Source: Nemertoderma westbladi
Lineage: Eukaryota > Xenacoelomorpha > Nemertodermatida > Nemertodermatidae
Direction: 5' to 3'
NCBI GenBank assembly: GCA_032718475.1
Contig: JAUCBJ010006322.1
Span: 1-64,000 of the forward strand
DNA: 64,000 nt
Shown: positions 11,388-24,000 of the stretch, piece by piece
Layout: each line of letters starts with the position of its first letter
Numbering within the stretch: the stretch's first letter is position 1
The notes under the pieces: generated by a model
Databases searched by the model: none
What the model was told of the DNA's origin: nothing
The model's input: only the letters and a program-made list of their open reading frames with translations
Translations under genes and position numbers: made by a program

Positions 11388-13493
11388 GTGGCGAGGGGTT
11401 CCAGGGGCACGGAGGGCGAGGGGTTCCAGGGGCACGGAGGGCGAGGGGTTCCAGGGGCACGGAGGGCAAGGGGTTCCAGGGGCACGGAGGGCAAGGGGTT
11501 CCAGGGGCACGGAGGGCAAGGGGTTCCAGGGGCACGGAGGGCGAGGGGTTCCAGGGGCACGGAGGGTGAGGGGTTCCAGGGGCACGGAGGGCGAGGGGTT
11601 CCAGGGGCACGGAGGGCGAGGGGTTCCAGGGGCACGGAGGGTGAGGGGTTCCAGGGGCACGGAGGGCGAGGGGTTCCAGGGGCACGGAGGGCGAGGGGTT
11701 CCAGGGGCACGGAGGGCGAGGGGTTCCAGGGGCACGGAGGGCGAGGGGTTCCAGGGGCACGGAGGGCGAGGGGTTCCAGGGGCACGGAGGGTGAGGGGTT
11801 CCAGGGGCACGGAGGGCGAGGGGTTCCAGGGGCACGGAGGGCAAGGGGTTCCAGGGGCACGGAGGGCGAGGGGTTCCAGGGGCACGGAGGGTGAGGGGTT
11901 CCAGGGGCACGGAGGGCGAGGGGTTCCAGGGGCACGGAGGGCGAGGAGTTCCAGGGGCACGGAGGGCGAGGGGTTCCAGGGGCACGGAGGGCGAGGGGTT
12001 CCAGGGGCACGGAGGGCGAGGGGTTCCAGGGGCACGGAGGGCGAGGGGTTCCAGGGGCACGGAGGGCGAGGGGTTCCAGGGGCACGGAGGGCGATGGGTT
12101 CCAGGGGCACGGAGGGCGAGGGGTTCCAGGGGCACGGAGGGCGAGGGGTACCAGGGGCACGGAGGGTGAGGGGTTCCAGGGGCACGGAGGGCGAGGGGTT
12201 CCAGGGGCACGGAGGGCGAGGGGTTCCAGGGGCACGGAGGGCGAGGGGTTCCAGGGGCACGGAGGGCGAGGGGTTCCAGGGGCACGGAGGGCGAGGGGTT
12301 CCAGGGGCACGGAGGGCGAGGGGTTCCAGGGGCACGGAGGGCGAGGGGTTCCAGGGGCACGGAGGGCGAGGGGTTCCAGGGGCACGGAGGGCGATGGGTT
12401 CCAGGGGCACGGAGGGCGAGGGGTTCCAGGGGCACGGAGGGCGAGGGGTACCAGGGGCACGGAGGGTGAGGGGTTCCAGGGGCACGGAGGGCGAGGGGTT
12501 CCAGGGGCACGGAGGGTGAGGGGTTCCAGGGGCACGGAGGGCGAGGGGTTCCAGGGGCACGGAGGGCGAGGGGTACCAGGGGCACGGAGGGCGATGGGTA
12601 CCAGGGGCACGGAGGGCGATGGGTTCCAGGGGCACGGAGGGCGAGGGGTTCCAGGGGCACGGAGGGCGAGGGGTACCAGGGGCACGGAGGGTGAGGGGTT
12701 CCAGGGGCACGGAGGGCGAGGGGTTCCAGGGGCACGGAGGGCGAGGAGTTCCAGGGGCACGGAGGGCGAGGGGTTCCAGGGGCACGGAGGGCGAGGGGTT
12801 CCAGGGGCACGGAGGGCGAGGGGTTCCAGGGGCACGGAGGGCGAGGGGTTCCAGGGGCACGGAGGGCGAGGGGTTCCAGGGGCACGGAGGGCGATGGGTT
12901 CCAGGGGCACGGAGGGCGAGGGGTTCCAGGGGCACGGAGGGCGAGGGGTACCAGGGGCACGGAGGGTGAGGGGTTCCAGGGGCACGGAGGGCGAGGGGTA
13001 CCAGGGGCACGGAGGGCGATGGGTTCCAGGGGCACGGAGGGCGAGGGGTTCCAGGGGCACGGAGGGCGAGGGGTACCAGGGGCACGGAGGGTGAGGGGTT
13101 CCAGGGGCACGGAGGGCGAGGGGTTCCAGGGGCACGGAGGGCGAGGAGTTCCAGGGGCACGGAGGGCGAGGGGTTCCAGGGGCACGGAGGGCGAGGGGTT
13201 CCAGGGGCACGGAGGGCGAGGGGTTCCAGGGGCACGGAGGGCGAGGGGTTCCAGGGGCACGGAGGGCGAGGGGTTCCAGGGGCACGGAGGGCGATGGGTT
13301 CCAGGGGCACGGAGGGCGAGGGGTTCCAGGGGCACGGAGGGCGAGGGGTACCAGGGGCACGGAGGGTGAGGGGTTCCAGGGGCACGGAGGGCGAGGGGTT
13401 CCAGGGGCACGGAGGGCGAGGGGTTCCAGGGGCACGGAGGGCGAGGGGTTCCAGGGGCACGGAGGGCGAGGGGTACCAGGGGCACGGAGGGCA
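11388..13493. repeat. 25-bp G-rich minisatellite (potential G-quadruplex array)
   Basis: About 84 copies of a 25-bp unit contain GAGGGGTTCCAGGGGCACGG then AGGGC. Each plus-strand unit has three runs of at least 3 G separated by loops of 3-6 nt, so any four consecutive runs meet the usual G-quadruplex pattern. Variants: GCGAGG, GTGAGG, GCAAGG, GCGATGG, and GGTACC for GGTTCC. The minus strand lacks stop codons in all three frames, which gives spurious proline-rich frames of up to 777 codons. The plus strand is broken by TGA in the GTGAGG variant. Confidence 0.97.
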
Positions 13494-13622
13494 ATTTGAA
13501 GAATATAATATCGGTTTATATCATGAAAATAGATTAGCTTTATTTCCCTTTGATGTAAACTTGACATCGTCCAATAACCCTCGCACGGCAAATGATACAT
13601 TACAAGGTCAGCAGTAAATAAA
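13494..13622 (+). other. Unique tail after G-rich array with stop and AATAAA
   Basis: One plus-strand frame runs out of the array into ~40 unique codons (including NIGLYHENRLALFPFDVNL), then TAA at 13615 overlapping an AATAAA at 13617-13622. No homology is recognised and no start outside the array is seen. It could be chance or a remnant 3' exon. Confidence 0.2.
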
Positions 13623-14622
13623 GCGGTTTTTTCCGTGTAATTAATAGTTATTAATCCAAAATGTATTATAGTTTATATTATTATTGATTGTACCTCATTG
13701 ATTGTAGATGGGACCGGTAGGTACTGCTATGTTTAATTTTTATTATTATAAATCTAAATATATTTTTTTCAGTACAAATTTATTTTCTACAACTCTATAT
13801 TATTGTCCCGTTCAATGATTTAAGTTTGTTATTTCTAGAATAGTTTATCGTTATTTCCAAAAGACCTTAGTTTAGTAACCTTATTAGTATTATTTAGATT
13901 GCCATGCCGTGTTTCTATAAATCTTTATGTTGCCTATCTTAGCGTTATGCCTACATCATACTTTTCATACATCAAGTGTTGACTTTATAATTTGTTGCTT
14001 TTCTGATTCAGGTTTATTTGCTGATTTTTTTTACTATAATATATTATACACATATATATTATATAATGTAGTTAAATAATAATATTTATTGATAAATGAA
14101 TAATATTTGTTGATTTAGTGTTGTCTTTGATTAATTGGTTGTAGTGTATTGTTAACGACGTACACCGATGGCGCTACTGCTTCCGGTATCTATACCTATT
14201 GGAAAACGTTTACATGCCGTTCCGTAAACTGCATGTCTACAGTTGCACTGTACCAGCTGTGCATATGGCGTCATTGTGACCTGCCGATTACAGTGTTTCT
14301 ACCCGCCGCATATTTATCTTTATATATAAATCCTGTTCATATTATCTATTTCAATATTCGAATAAAATAATTTACTCGCTGTAACAAAGAAATATCTTAA
14401 TTTATCTTTTAAATATCCAACAGTATTGAATTTTGCACGAGTTTGCAGAAATTGCCGACGATTTTCAACATTTAATACGAATATCGATCCAACTGCCACT
14501 AATCAAATGAGTCTCTGAATATAATAATATAATAATAATATTCACGGACAAACATGTCCACATTGAATAGGGCCATATCCGCTTCAGTTCAAGAAAACTA
14601 ATCATCTTTTTTACGGCATGAG
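13623..14622. other. AT-rich intergenic stretch
   Basis: This is very AT-rich unique DNA with runs such as TATATATTATATAATG near 14050. No gene, RNA or clear repeat was recognised. Confidence 0.5.
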
Positions 14623-14630
14623 GTTCACTC

Positions 14631-15596
14631 TAGAGTTGAAACAGAGACCTGTCACTGATCTCTAGATTCTCCGCGCTATTTTTTGGTCTCTGGATAGGTC
14701 TCTGGTTCCCGGGTATTTAAAACAGACATTTTACCCAGAGATCAGTGATTTGACAGAAATATATATTTAAAAATAGATCCTGTACAAAACAAAATGTGAA
14801 ATGGTGATTATTTGTCACATATTTTTTACAATTAATTATTTCTTTAATTTTTAACTATTTTACATTCACCACTTCAACACAATTATATATTCACTTTTAC
14901 ACTATTTCTATTTATAATAAATGTTGTACCGATAATCTTCTATTTAATTAATTTAAGGTGCGTTTAATTTTAAGTTAAATTAGCACCTAAAGATGGTTCT
15001 TATTTAAGGATAAGGGCGCTTAATTTGAGCACTCATAATGTTTAAAAGTGAAAGAAAGGGCTGTTCTCCATTCAATTTGTTATAGGATGGATACTATGAC
15101 GACTAAATGGAGAGAACGAGCGTAACGGTAACGATGCTTGTAAATGGGGCGAGTAGAGTACTATACCTGTGCACTAAGTATTCGTAAATGACTAAGTTTA
15201 TAGTATATTGAAATGTATATGATTTGAACAATTGTAAAATTTAATTAACTTTATTTAACATATTATTAACAACAAATTAAGCACGAATTAATAAACAAAT
15301 AACCAAATTAATATTAATTAAGCCCCCCAAACTGTACGTGCGCTTATTTTCTTACAATGGGTAAGGGTTGAAATGGGTTGGATTTACTTTACTGTAATTG
15401 GACTATAGAAAAATAGTTCTAAGGCCCTACCTATTATGTACCTGTTTGTGCTATAGGGGAGTAATCAAATTGTAAGTACAAAAATAAGCCAAGTCTCTGA
15501 TCTCCGGCTCTGGTCTCCGGTATTTTTCATAATAATTCTCCGGGTAGGTCTCTGGTTTACCGGGATTAAGAAAAACAGGTCTCTGTTTCAACTCTA
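14631..15596. mobile_element. Non-autonomous hAT-like transposon, 966 bp
   Basis: The terminal inverted repeat is TAGAGTTGAAACAGAGACC at the left end and its exact complement, ending CAACTCTA, at the right. Both ends are flanked by the same 8-bp direct repeat GTTCACTC (14623-14630 and 15597-15604). An 8-bp duplication and a TAGAG...TG-type end are typical of the hAT superfamily. Subterminal GGTCTCTGG words are repeated near both ends, as expected for transposase binding sites. There is no transposase frame inside, so mobility would have needed a helper element. Confidence 0.85.
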
Positions 15597-15657
15597 GTTC
15601 ACTCTATATTTAATCACCCACACTATTTGATATAGGCAAATTTTCTTCTATGTAAGT

Positions 15658-16735
15658 GTATTCTGGTGGCAGTAGACCCATGCGTTAGCGGGTATGCCCA
15701 CTGTGTACGTGTATTCTGGTGGCAGTAGACCCATGCGTTAGCGGGTATGCCCACTGTGTACGTGTATTCTGGTGGCAGTAGACCCATGCGTTAGCGGTTA
15801 TGCCCACTGTGTACGTGTATTCTGGTGGCAGTAGACCCATATGCGTTTGGCCCTCTGTGTACGTGTATTCTGGTGGCAGTAGACCCATGCGTTAGCGGGT
15901 ATGCCCACTGTGTACGTGTATTCTGTTGGCAGTAGACCCATGCGTTAGCGGGTATGCCCACTGTGTACGTGTATTCTGGTGGCAGTAGACCCATATGCGT
16001 TTGGCCCTCTGTGTACGTGTATTCTGGTGGCAGTAGACCCATGCGTTAGCGGGTATGTCCACTGTGTACGTGTATTCTGGTGGTAGTAAAACCATGTGTT
16101 TCTGGGTTGGCCCTCTGTGTACGTGTATTCTGGTGGCAGTAGACCCATGTGTTAGTGGGTAGGCCCACTGTGTACGTGTATTCTGGTGGCAGTAAAACCA
16201 TGTGTTAGTGGGTAGGCCCACTGTGTACGTGTATTCTGGTGGCAGTAAAACCATGTGTTTCTGGGTTGGCCCTCTGTGTACGTGTATTCTGGAGGCAGTA
16301 GACCCATGCGATAGTGAGTAGACCCACTGTGTACGTGTATTCTGGTGGCAGTAGACCCATGCGTTAGCGGGTATGTCCACTGTGTACGTGTATTCTGGTG
16401 GTAGTAAAACCATGTGTTTCTGGGTTGGCCCTCTGTGTACGTGTATTCTGGTGGCAGTAGACCCATGTGTTAGTGGGTAGGCCCACTGTGTACGTGTATT
16501 CTGGTGGCAGTAGATCCATGTGTTAGTGGGTAGGCCCACTGTGTACGTGTATTCTGGTGGCAGTAAAACCATGTGTTTCTGGGTTGGCCCTCTGTGTACG
16601 TGTATTCTGGAGGCAGTAGACCCATGCGATAGTGAGTAGACCCACTGTGTATGTGTATTCTGGTGGCAGTAGACCCATATGCGTTTGTGGGTTGGCCCAC
16701 TATATACGTGTATTCTGGTGGCAGTAGACCCATGC
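15658..16735. repeat. 53-bp minisatellite
   Basis: About 20 copies of a ~53-bp unit contain TGTGTACGTGTATTCTGGTG and GCAGTAGACCCATG, with a more variable remainder (GCGTTAGCGGGTATGCCC, TGTGTTTCTGGGTTGGCCC). It is intergenic between the HNMT-like and MCT-like genes. Repetitive minus-strand frames here are by-products of the unit. Confidence 0.96.
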
Positions 16736-17694
16736 GGGTGATTGGCGCTCCAGCCATAAAGCAAACAGAAGGATTTCGGAATCTTTCTCCGTTTTTTTCT
16801 TGAACAGTATTACTCATTAATAGATCTTTGCTGTTTTGTAGGGTTAGTTATATTGTTTTTTTACAGGGCCATGGTAACGACGATGTAGGCAGTTGGCCTA
16901 CCGGTACTGCAGCTCTGGAGAAACAAACTGGCATAACAATATGTATTTTATTCGTGGCGTATTTCTTTTAATATTACCATTGTTCATTTATATTACAGTT
17001 ATAGTCCGCATATCAACTCCCACGTCATTCTAAACCTTCCATGCGACGTAACAATCCAATACCCTCATTCAAAGAATTAAGAGATATCATTCGATATATT
17101 TTATAAGATGGGGTGATTGAGAAAGAATAATCTTTGTTCTCACCGACTGTCAAATATGTAACAATATTATTATCTTGAGTAAATTTGTAATTCTACATTA
17201 TCCAAAGTATTATTTCATTGTCATTGTGGTTTTTGGAATACAAAAACTTAACGAGAAATGATAATAGTAGGTATTATCTTAGGGAATCATTGATATTATA
17301 TCTGTAGTTAATCCGAGTGTCAATGCTACCTCAGCAAACTATTATCACCGTCAAAAATATAAATTCAACGCGGTTTGCGGTCAACAACTTACAGTATAAG
17401 AAAAATTTTATTTTTATACCAACATTTATAATCGAATAATTTTTATTTAATTACATTCCATTATAATCAATAGGCCTAGTATACGTATTAGTAAGGTAAG
17501 AAGTATTCCTAACAGAAAATACAATTAAATTTGAATGTATAATTTTAGGAAACTTTTTAAATGTTTTTTTGCACTTGAGTAAATTAACCAACTTTAATAG
17601 AGAAGCATCCACTAATTCTATTTGGTGAGGTGTAGAATTGTGTACGTCAGTTAAGGTATCGTATACATTATCCAACGCTTAAACATTCCATTCT
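16736..17694. other. AT-rich intergenic stretch upstream of MCT-like gene
   Basis: Unique AT-rich sequence. A 74-codon minus-strand frame at 17451-17675 has no recognisable motif. Nothing else can be supported. Confidence 0.4.
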
Positions 17695-17830
17695 ACCTTA
17701 ACGTAGTGGTTAATACATTCGTTGCCTTGAATTAAACTCTATCCAGAGGTCGAGGGTTCGATCCCCGCACGGGGGCCAGGAAAGAAACCTTTGCTCTTTC
17801 TTTTTATTTACTTTTACTTTTTTTTACTTT
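17695..17830 (+). mobile_element. tRNA-derived SINE
   Basis: TAACGTAGTGGTT resembles a Pol III A-box. About 45 bp on is a perfect B-box, GGTTCGATCCC, inside a good T-arm (GAGGGTTCGATCCCCGC). The anticodon region does not fold into a standard tRNA, and a pyrimidine/A-rich tail (TTTATTTACTTTTAC) follows. This is a SINE rather than a working tRNA gene. The same T-arm appears near 35660. Confidence 0.6.
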
Positions 17831-18058
17831 TATCTTATACAAACTAATACGTTAAATCAGAGGCGGCTATGTCTAAAGTGTGTTTAATTTCTATTGATTT
17901 AAATTAAATTGTTTCCCCCTCTCAAGGTGTGATTTGTTATTTGTTTCAAAAATTTGTGAGCATGTCCGATCAGAATGTCCGAGACTTCATCACATCTGCG
18001 TTTATGACCAGAAAACTAATTTCCTTTTGTTTTATTTGGCAGATCAAACAATCGAAAG

Positions 18059-21000
18059 ATGAGACCAACAATTCCTGCAATCGACTTTGCAATCAAATCA
18101 TCTGATAAACGACGAAAGTCTATGCCCAATGTTATATCCGACCGCTTACCCAAACATATTCCAAAGAGGTACCTTATTCTCACCTGGTGTGTTGTCTTTC
18201 TATCCTTCCTCTTGTTTATCCTAATCTTCGGCGTCCTATATTCCTATGGAACACTTCTGGGGGAATTTATATCTGATTTCCGTATAACTTACACCATGGC
18301 AGGTAAATAAATAGCTTCACTTTATAATATACGATGGGTGAGGCCATTACCTACTCGTGGTGAGGCACATCATCTAACTAACTAACTATCGTGCAAATTC
18401 ATGGTCAACAATTTCAATTTTATCTGGTTAAGTATCCACCCTAAGGATATGATGTAATCAACTGAAAATCCCCAGCATTGTATGTAGGGGATTGATCAGT
18501 TGTCAACGAACTAATGAGGAAATGTAAATGTAAACCAATGTGGAAGTATTATGTTCTAATTAATCAAGAATAAGAACAATTTAGATAGTTTACATTACCT
18601 TTAGTTTAGTTATAACTAGTTATAACAGGTACTTAAATTACTTTACATACGCCAAACTTATCCCACAGTTTTGTCCACGTACGTAGTAGTTTCTTTTACA
18701 TATTGTTGTTGATACAAAATATTGAAATTTATTTTATAGATATTCTGTATCCGTATATAATGTATATTAGACCGATAAATATAGATATATTTTTTCCAAG
18801 GTTGGGTTGGAGGACTTGCTAACGCGGTATCATGCGGTTTGTCACCTTTATCTGCGTGGCTGTACCACCGTTATCCATCACACCACATCTCCTACATTGG
18901 AGTTATTATCGCTGCTTCATCTTTGTGGGTCACGTCCTATCTCAACAACATCTACACAATCATCGCCACATTCTCTGTCAGTTTCGGATTCTCTGCAAGT
19001 AAGTACAACATCTAAAGAACCATTGCCACATTCTCTGTCAGTTTCGGATTCTCTGCAAGTAAGTACAACATCTACTTAACCATTGCCACATTCTCTTATC
19101 AGTTTCGTATTATCTGCAATTAAGTACAACATCTACATAACCATTGCCACATTATCTGTCAGTTTCGGATTCTCTGCAAGTAAGTACAACATCTAAAGAA
19201 CCATTGCCACATTCTCTGTCAGTTTCGGATTCTCTGCAAGTAAGTACAACATCTACTTAACCATTGCCACATTCTCTATCAGTTTCGTATTATCTGCAAG
19301 TAAGTACAACATCTAAAGAACCATTGCCAAATTCTCTATCATTTTCGTATACTCTGCAAGTAAGTACAACATCTAAAGAACCATTGCCAAATTCTCTATC
19401 AGTTTGGTATGCTCTGCAAGTAAGTACAACATCTACTTAACCATTGCCACATTCTCTATCAGTTTCGTATTATCTGCAAGTAAGTACAACATCTAAAGAA
19501 CCATTGCCAAATTCTCTATCAGTTTCGTATACTCTGCAAGTAAGTACAACATCTAAAGAACCATTGCCAAATTCTCTATCAGTTTGGTATGCTCTGCAAG
19601 TAAGTACAACATCTAAAGAACCATTGCCAAATTCTCTTATCAGTTTGGTATGCTCTGCAAGTAAGTACAACATCTACTTAACCATTGCCACATTCTCTAT
19701 CATTTTCGTATTATCTGCAATTAAGTACAACAGCTACATAACCATTGCCACATTCTCTATCAGTTTCGTATTATCTGCAAGTAAGTCCAACATCTAAAGA
19801 ACCATTTCCACATTCTCTGTCAGATTCGTATTCTCTGCAATTAAGTACAACATCTACATAACCATTGCCACATTCTCTATCAGTTTCGTATTATCTGCAA
19901 GTAAGTACAACATCTAAAGAACCATTGCCACATTCTCTGTCAGTTTCGTATTCTCTGCAATTAAGTACAACATCTACATAACCATTGCCACATTCTCTAT
20001 CAGTTTCGTATTATCTGCAAGTAAGTCCAACATCTAAAGAACCATTGCCACATTCTCTGTCAGTTTCGTATACTCTGCAATTAAGTACAACATCTACATA
20101 ACCATTGCCACATTCTCTATCAGTTTCGTATTATCTGCAAGTAAGTACAACATCTAAAGAACCATTGCCACATTCTCTGTCAGTTTCGTATTCTCTGCAA
20201 TTAAGTACAACATCTACATAACCATTGCCACATTCTCTATCAGTTTCGTATTATCTGCAAGTAAGTCCAACATCTAAAGAACCATTGCCACATTCTCTGT
20301 CAGTTTCGTATTCTCTGCAATTAAGTACAACATCTACATAACCATTGCCACATTCTCTATCAGTTTCGTATTATCTGCAAGTAAGTCCAACATCTAAAGA
20401 ACCATTGCCACATTCTCTGTCAGTTTCGTATTCTCTGCAATTAAGTACAACATCTACATAACCATTGCCACATTCTCTATCAGTTTCGTATTATCTGCAA
20501 GTAAGTCCAACATCTAAAGAACCATTGCCACATTCTCTATCAGTTTCGTATTATCTGCAATTAAGTACAACATCTACATAACCATTGCCACATTCTCTAT
20601 CAGTTTCGTATTATCTGCAAGTAAGTACAACATCTAAAGAACCATTGCCACATTCTCTATCAGTTTCGTATTATCTGCAAGTAAGTACAACATCTAAAGA
20701 ACCATTGCCACATTATCTGTCAGTTTCGTATACTCTGCAATTAAGTACAACATCTACATAACCATTGCCACATTCTCTATCAGTTTCGTATTATCTGCAA
20801 GTAAGTACAACATCTAAAGAACCATTGCCACATTCTCTGTCAGTTTCGTATGCTCTGCAAGTAAGTACAACATCTAAAGAACCATTGCCACATTCTCTGT
20901 CAGTTTCGTATTATCTGCAAGTAAGTACAACATCTAAAGAACCATTGCCACATTATCTGTCAGTTTCGTATTATCTGCAAGTAAGTACAACATCTACATA

Positions 21001-24000
21001 ACCATTGCCACATTATCTATCTGTTTCGTATTATCTGCAAGTAAGTACAACATCTAAAGAACCATTGCCACATTCTCTGTCAGTTTCGTATTCTCTGCAA
21101 TTAAGTACAACATCTACATAACCATTGCCACATTCTCTATCAGTTTCGTATTATCTGCAAGTAAGTCCAACATCTAAAGAACCATTGCCACATTATCTGT
21201 CAGTTTCGTATACTCTGCAATTAAGTACAACATCTACATAACCATTGCCACATTCTCTATCAGTTTCGTATTATCTGCAAGTAAGTACAACATCTAAAGA
21301 ACCATTGCCACATTCTCTGTCAGTTTCGTATGCTCTGCAAGTAAGTACAACATCTAAAGAACCATTGCCACATTCTCTGTCAGTTTCGTATTATCTGCAA
21401 GTAAGTACAACATCTAAAGAACCATTGCCACATTATCTGTCAGTTTCGTATACTCTGCAAGTAAGTACAACATCTACATAACCATTGCCACATTATCTGT
21501 CAGTTTCGTATTATCTGCAAGTAAGTACAACATCTAAAGAACCATTGCCACATTATCTGTCAGTTTCGTATACTCTGCAAGTAAGTACAACATCTACATA
21601 ACCATTGCCACATTATCTGTCAGTTTCGTATTATCTGCAAGTAAGTACAACATCTAAAGAACCATTGCCACATTATCTGTCAGTTTCGTATACTCTGCAA
21701 GTAAGTACAACATCTACATAACCATTGCCACATTATCTGTCAGTTTCGTATTATCTGCAAGTAAGTACAACATCTAAAGAACCATTGCCACATTCTCTAT
21801 CTGTTTCGTATACTCTGCAAGTTAAGTACAACATCTAAAGAACCATTGCCACATTCTCTGTCAGTTTCGTATTATCTGCAAGTAAGTACAACATCTAAAG
21901 AACCATTGCCACATTATCTGTCAGTTTCGTATACTCTGCAAGTAAGTACAACATCTAAAGAACCATCGCCACATTCTCTGTCAGTTTCGTATTATCTGCA
22001 AGTAAGTACAACATCTAAAGAACCATCGCCACATTCTCTGTCAGTTTCGTATACTCTGCAATTAAGTACAAGATCTACATAACCATTGCCACATTATCTG
22101 TCAGTTTGGTATGCTCTGCAAGTAAGTACAACATCTAAAGAACCATTGCCACATTCTCTGTCAGTTTCGTATTATCTGCAAGTAAGTACAACATCTAAAG
22201 AACCATCGCCACATTCTCTGTCAGTTTCGTATACTCTGCAATTAAGTACAAGATCTACATAACCATTGCCACATTATCTGTCAGTTTCGTATACTCTGCA
22301 AGTAAGTACAACATCTAAAGAACCATCGCCACATTCTCTGTCAGTTTCGTATACTCTGCAATTAAGTACAAGATCTACATAACCATTGCCACATTATCTG
22401 TCAGTTTCGTATACTCTGCAAGTAAGTACAACATCTAAAGAACCATCGCCACATTCTCTGTCAGTTTCGTATACTCTGCAATTAAGTACAAGATCTACAT
22501 AACCATTGCCACATTATCTGTCAGTTTCGTATACTCTGCAAGTAAGTACAACATCTAAAGAACCATTGCCACATTATCTGTCAGTTTCGTATACTCTGCA
22601 AGTAAGTACAACATCTACATAACCATTGCCACATTATCTGTCAGTTTCGTATTATCTGCAAGTAAGTACAACATCTAAAGAACCATTGCCACATTATCTA
22701 TCTGTTTCGTATACTCTGCAAGTTAAGTACAACATCTAAAGAACCATTGCCACATTATCTGTCAGTTTCGTATTATCTGCAAGTAAGTACAACATCTAAA
22801 GAACCATTGCCACATTATCTGTCAGTTTCGGATTCTCTGCAAGTAAGTACAACATCTAAAGAACCATCGCCACATTCTCTGTCAGTTTCGTATACTCTGC
22901 AATTAAGTACAATATCTACATAACCATTGCCACATTATCTGTCAGTTTCGTATACTCTGCAAGTAAGTACAACATCTAAAGAACCATCGCCACATTCTCT
23001 GTCAGTTTCGTATACTCTGCAATTAAGTACAAGATCTACATAACCATTGCCACATTATCTGTCAGTTTCGTATACTCTGCAAGTAAGTACAACATCTAAA
23101 GAACCATCGCCACATTCTCTGTCAGTTTCGTATTATCTGCAAGTTAAGTACAACATCCAAAGAACCATTGCCACATTATCTGTCAGTTTCGTATTATCTG
23201 CAAGTAAGTACAACATCTAAAGAACCATTGCCACATTATCTGTCAGTTTCGGATTCTCTGCAAGTAAGTACAACATCTAAAGAACCATTGCCACATTATC
23301 TGTCAGTTTCGTATTATCTGCAAGTTAAGTACAACATCTAAAGAACCATTGCCACATTATCTATCTGTTTCGTATACTCTGCAAGTAAGTACAACATCTA
23401 AAGAACCATTGCCACATTATCTATCTGTTTCGTATACTCTGCAAGTTAAGTACAACATCTAAAGAACCATTGCCACATTATCTGTCAGTTTCGTATTATC
23501 TGCAAGTAAGTACAACATCTACATAACCATTGCCACATTATCTGTCAGTTTCGTATTCTCTGCAAGTAAGTACAACATCTAAAGAACCATTGCCACATTA
23601 TCTGTCAGTTTCGTATTCTCTGCAAGTAAGTACAACATCTAAAGAACCATTGCCACATTATCTGTCAGTTTCGTATGCTCTGCAAGTAAGTACAACATCT
23701 ACATAATCATTGCCACATTATCTGTCAGTTTCCATAAATAGTCATTAAGGTTTTATTATTTATTTATTTAGATTTACTTCATACCACTCGATCGCTTCTC
23801 ATCACCTCCCTCTTCCCGCCAAACAAACTGTCGACTGTTTTTGGTTTACTTGGGATTTCGGGAGGCTTTAGTTGTATTTTAATTAATCCGCTATTTCAAT
23901 ATTTAATAAAAGTAAGTGAAACAAAGCTAAGGAGCCGGTAATAATTACCTTTAGTCAGTAGTTATGTTCATCTGTCATTCTTTCATACCTCAGGAAACTT

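Noticed and set aside
11267-13600. Proline-rich minus-strand open frames of up to 777 codons
   Set aside because: A 25-bp unit without stop codons is open in all three frames with a 75-bp period; there is no start context, exon structure or conserved unique domain.
17695-17780. Functional tRNA gene
   Set aside because: The T-arm and B-box are good, but the anticodon arm and acceptor stem do not pair properly and a SINE-like tail follows.
19444-22082. Open frames with repeated ATFSISFVLSASKYN-type peptides
   Set aside because: They are readings of the donor-junction repeat copied from exon 2, broken by stops in most copies, and not separate genes.
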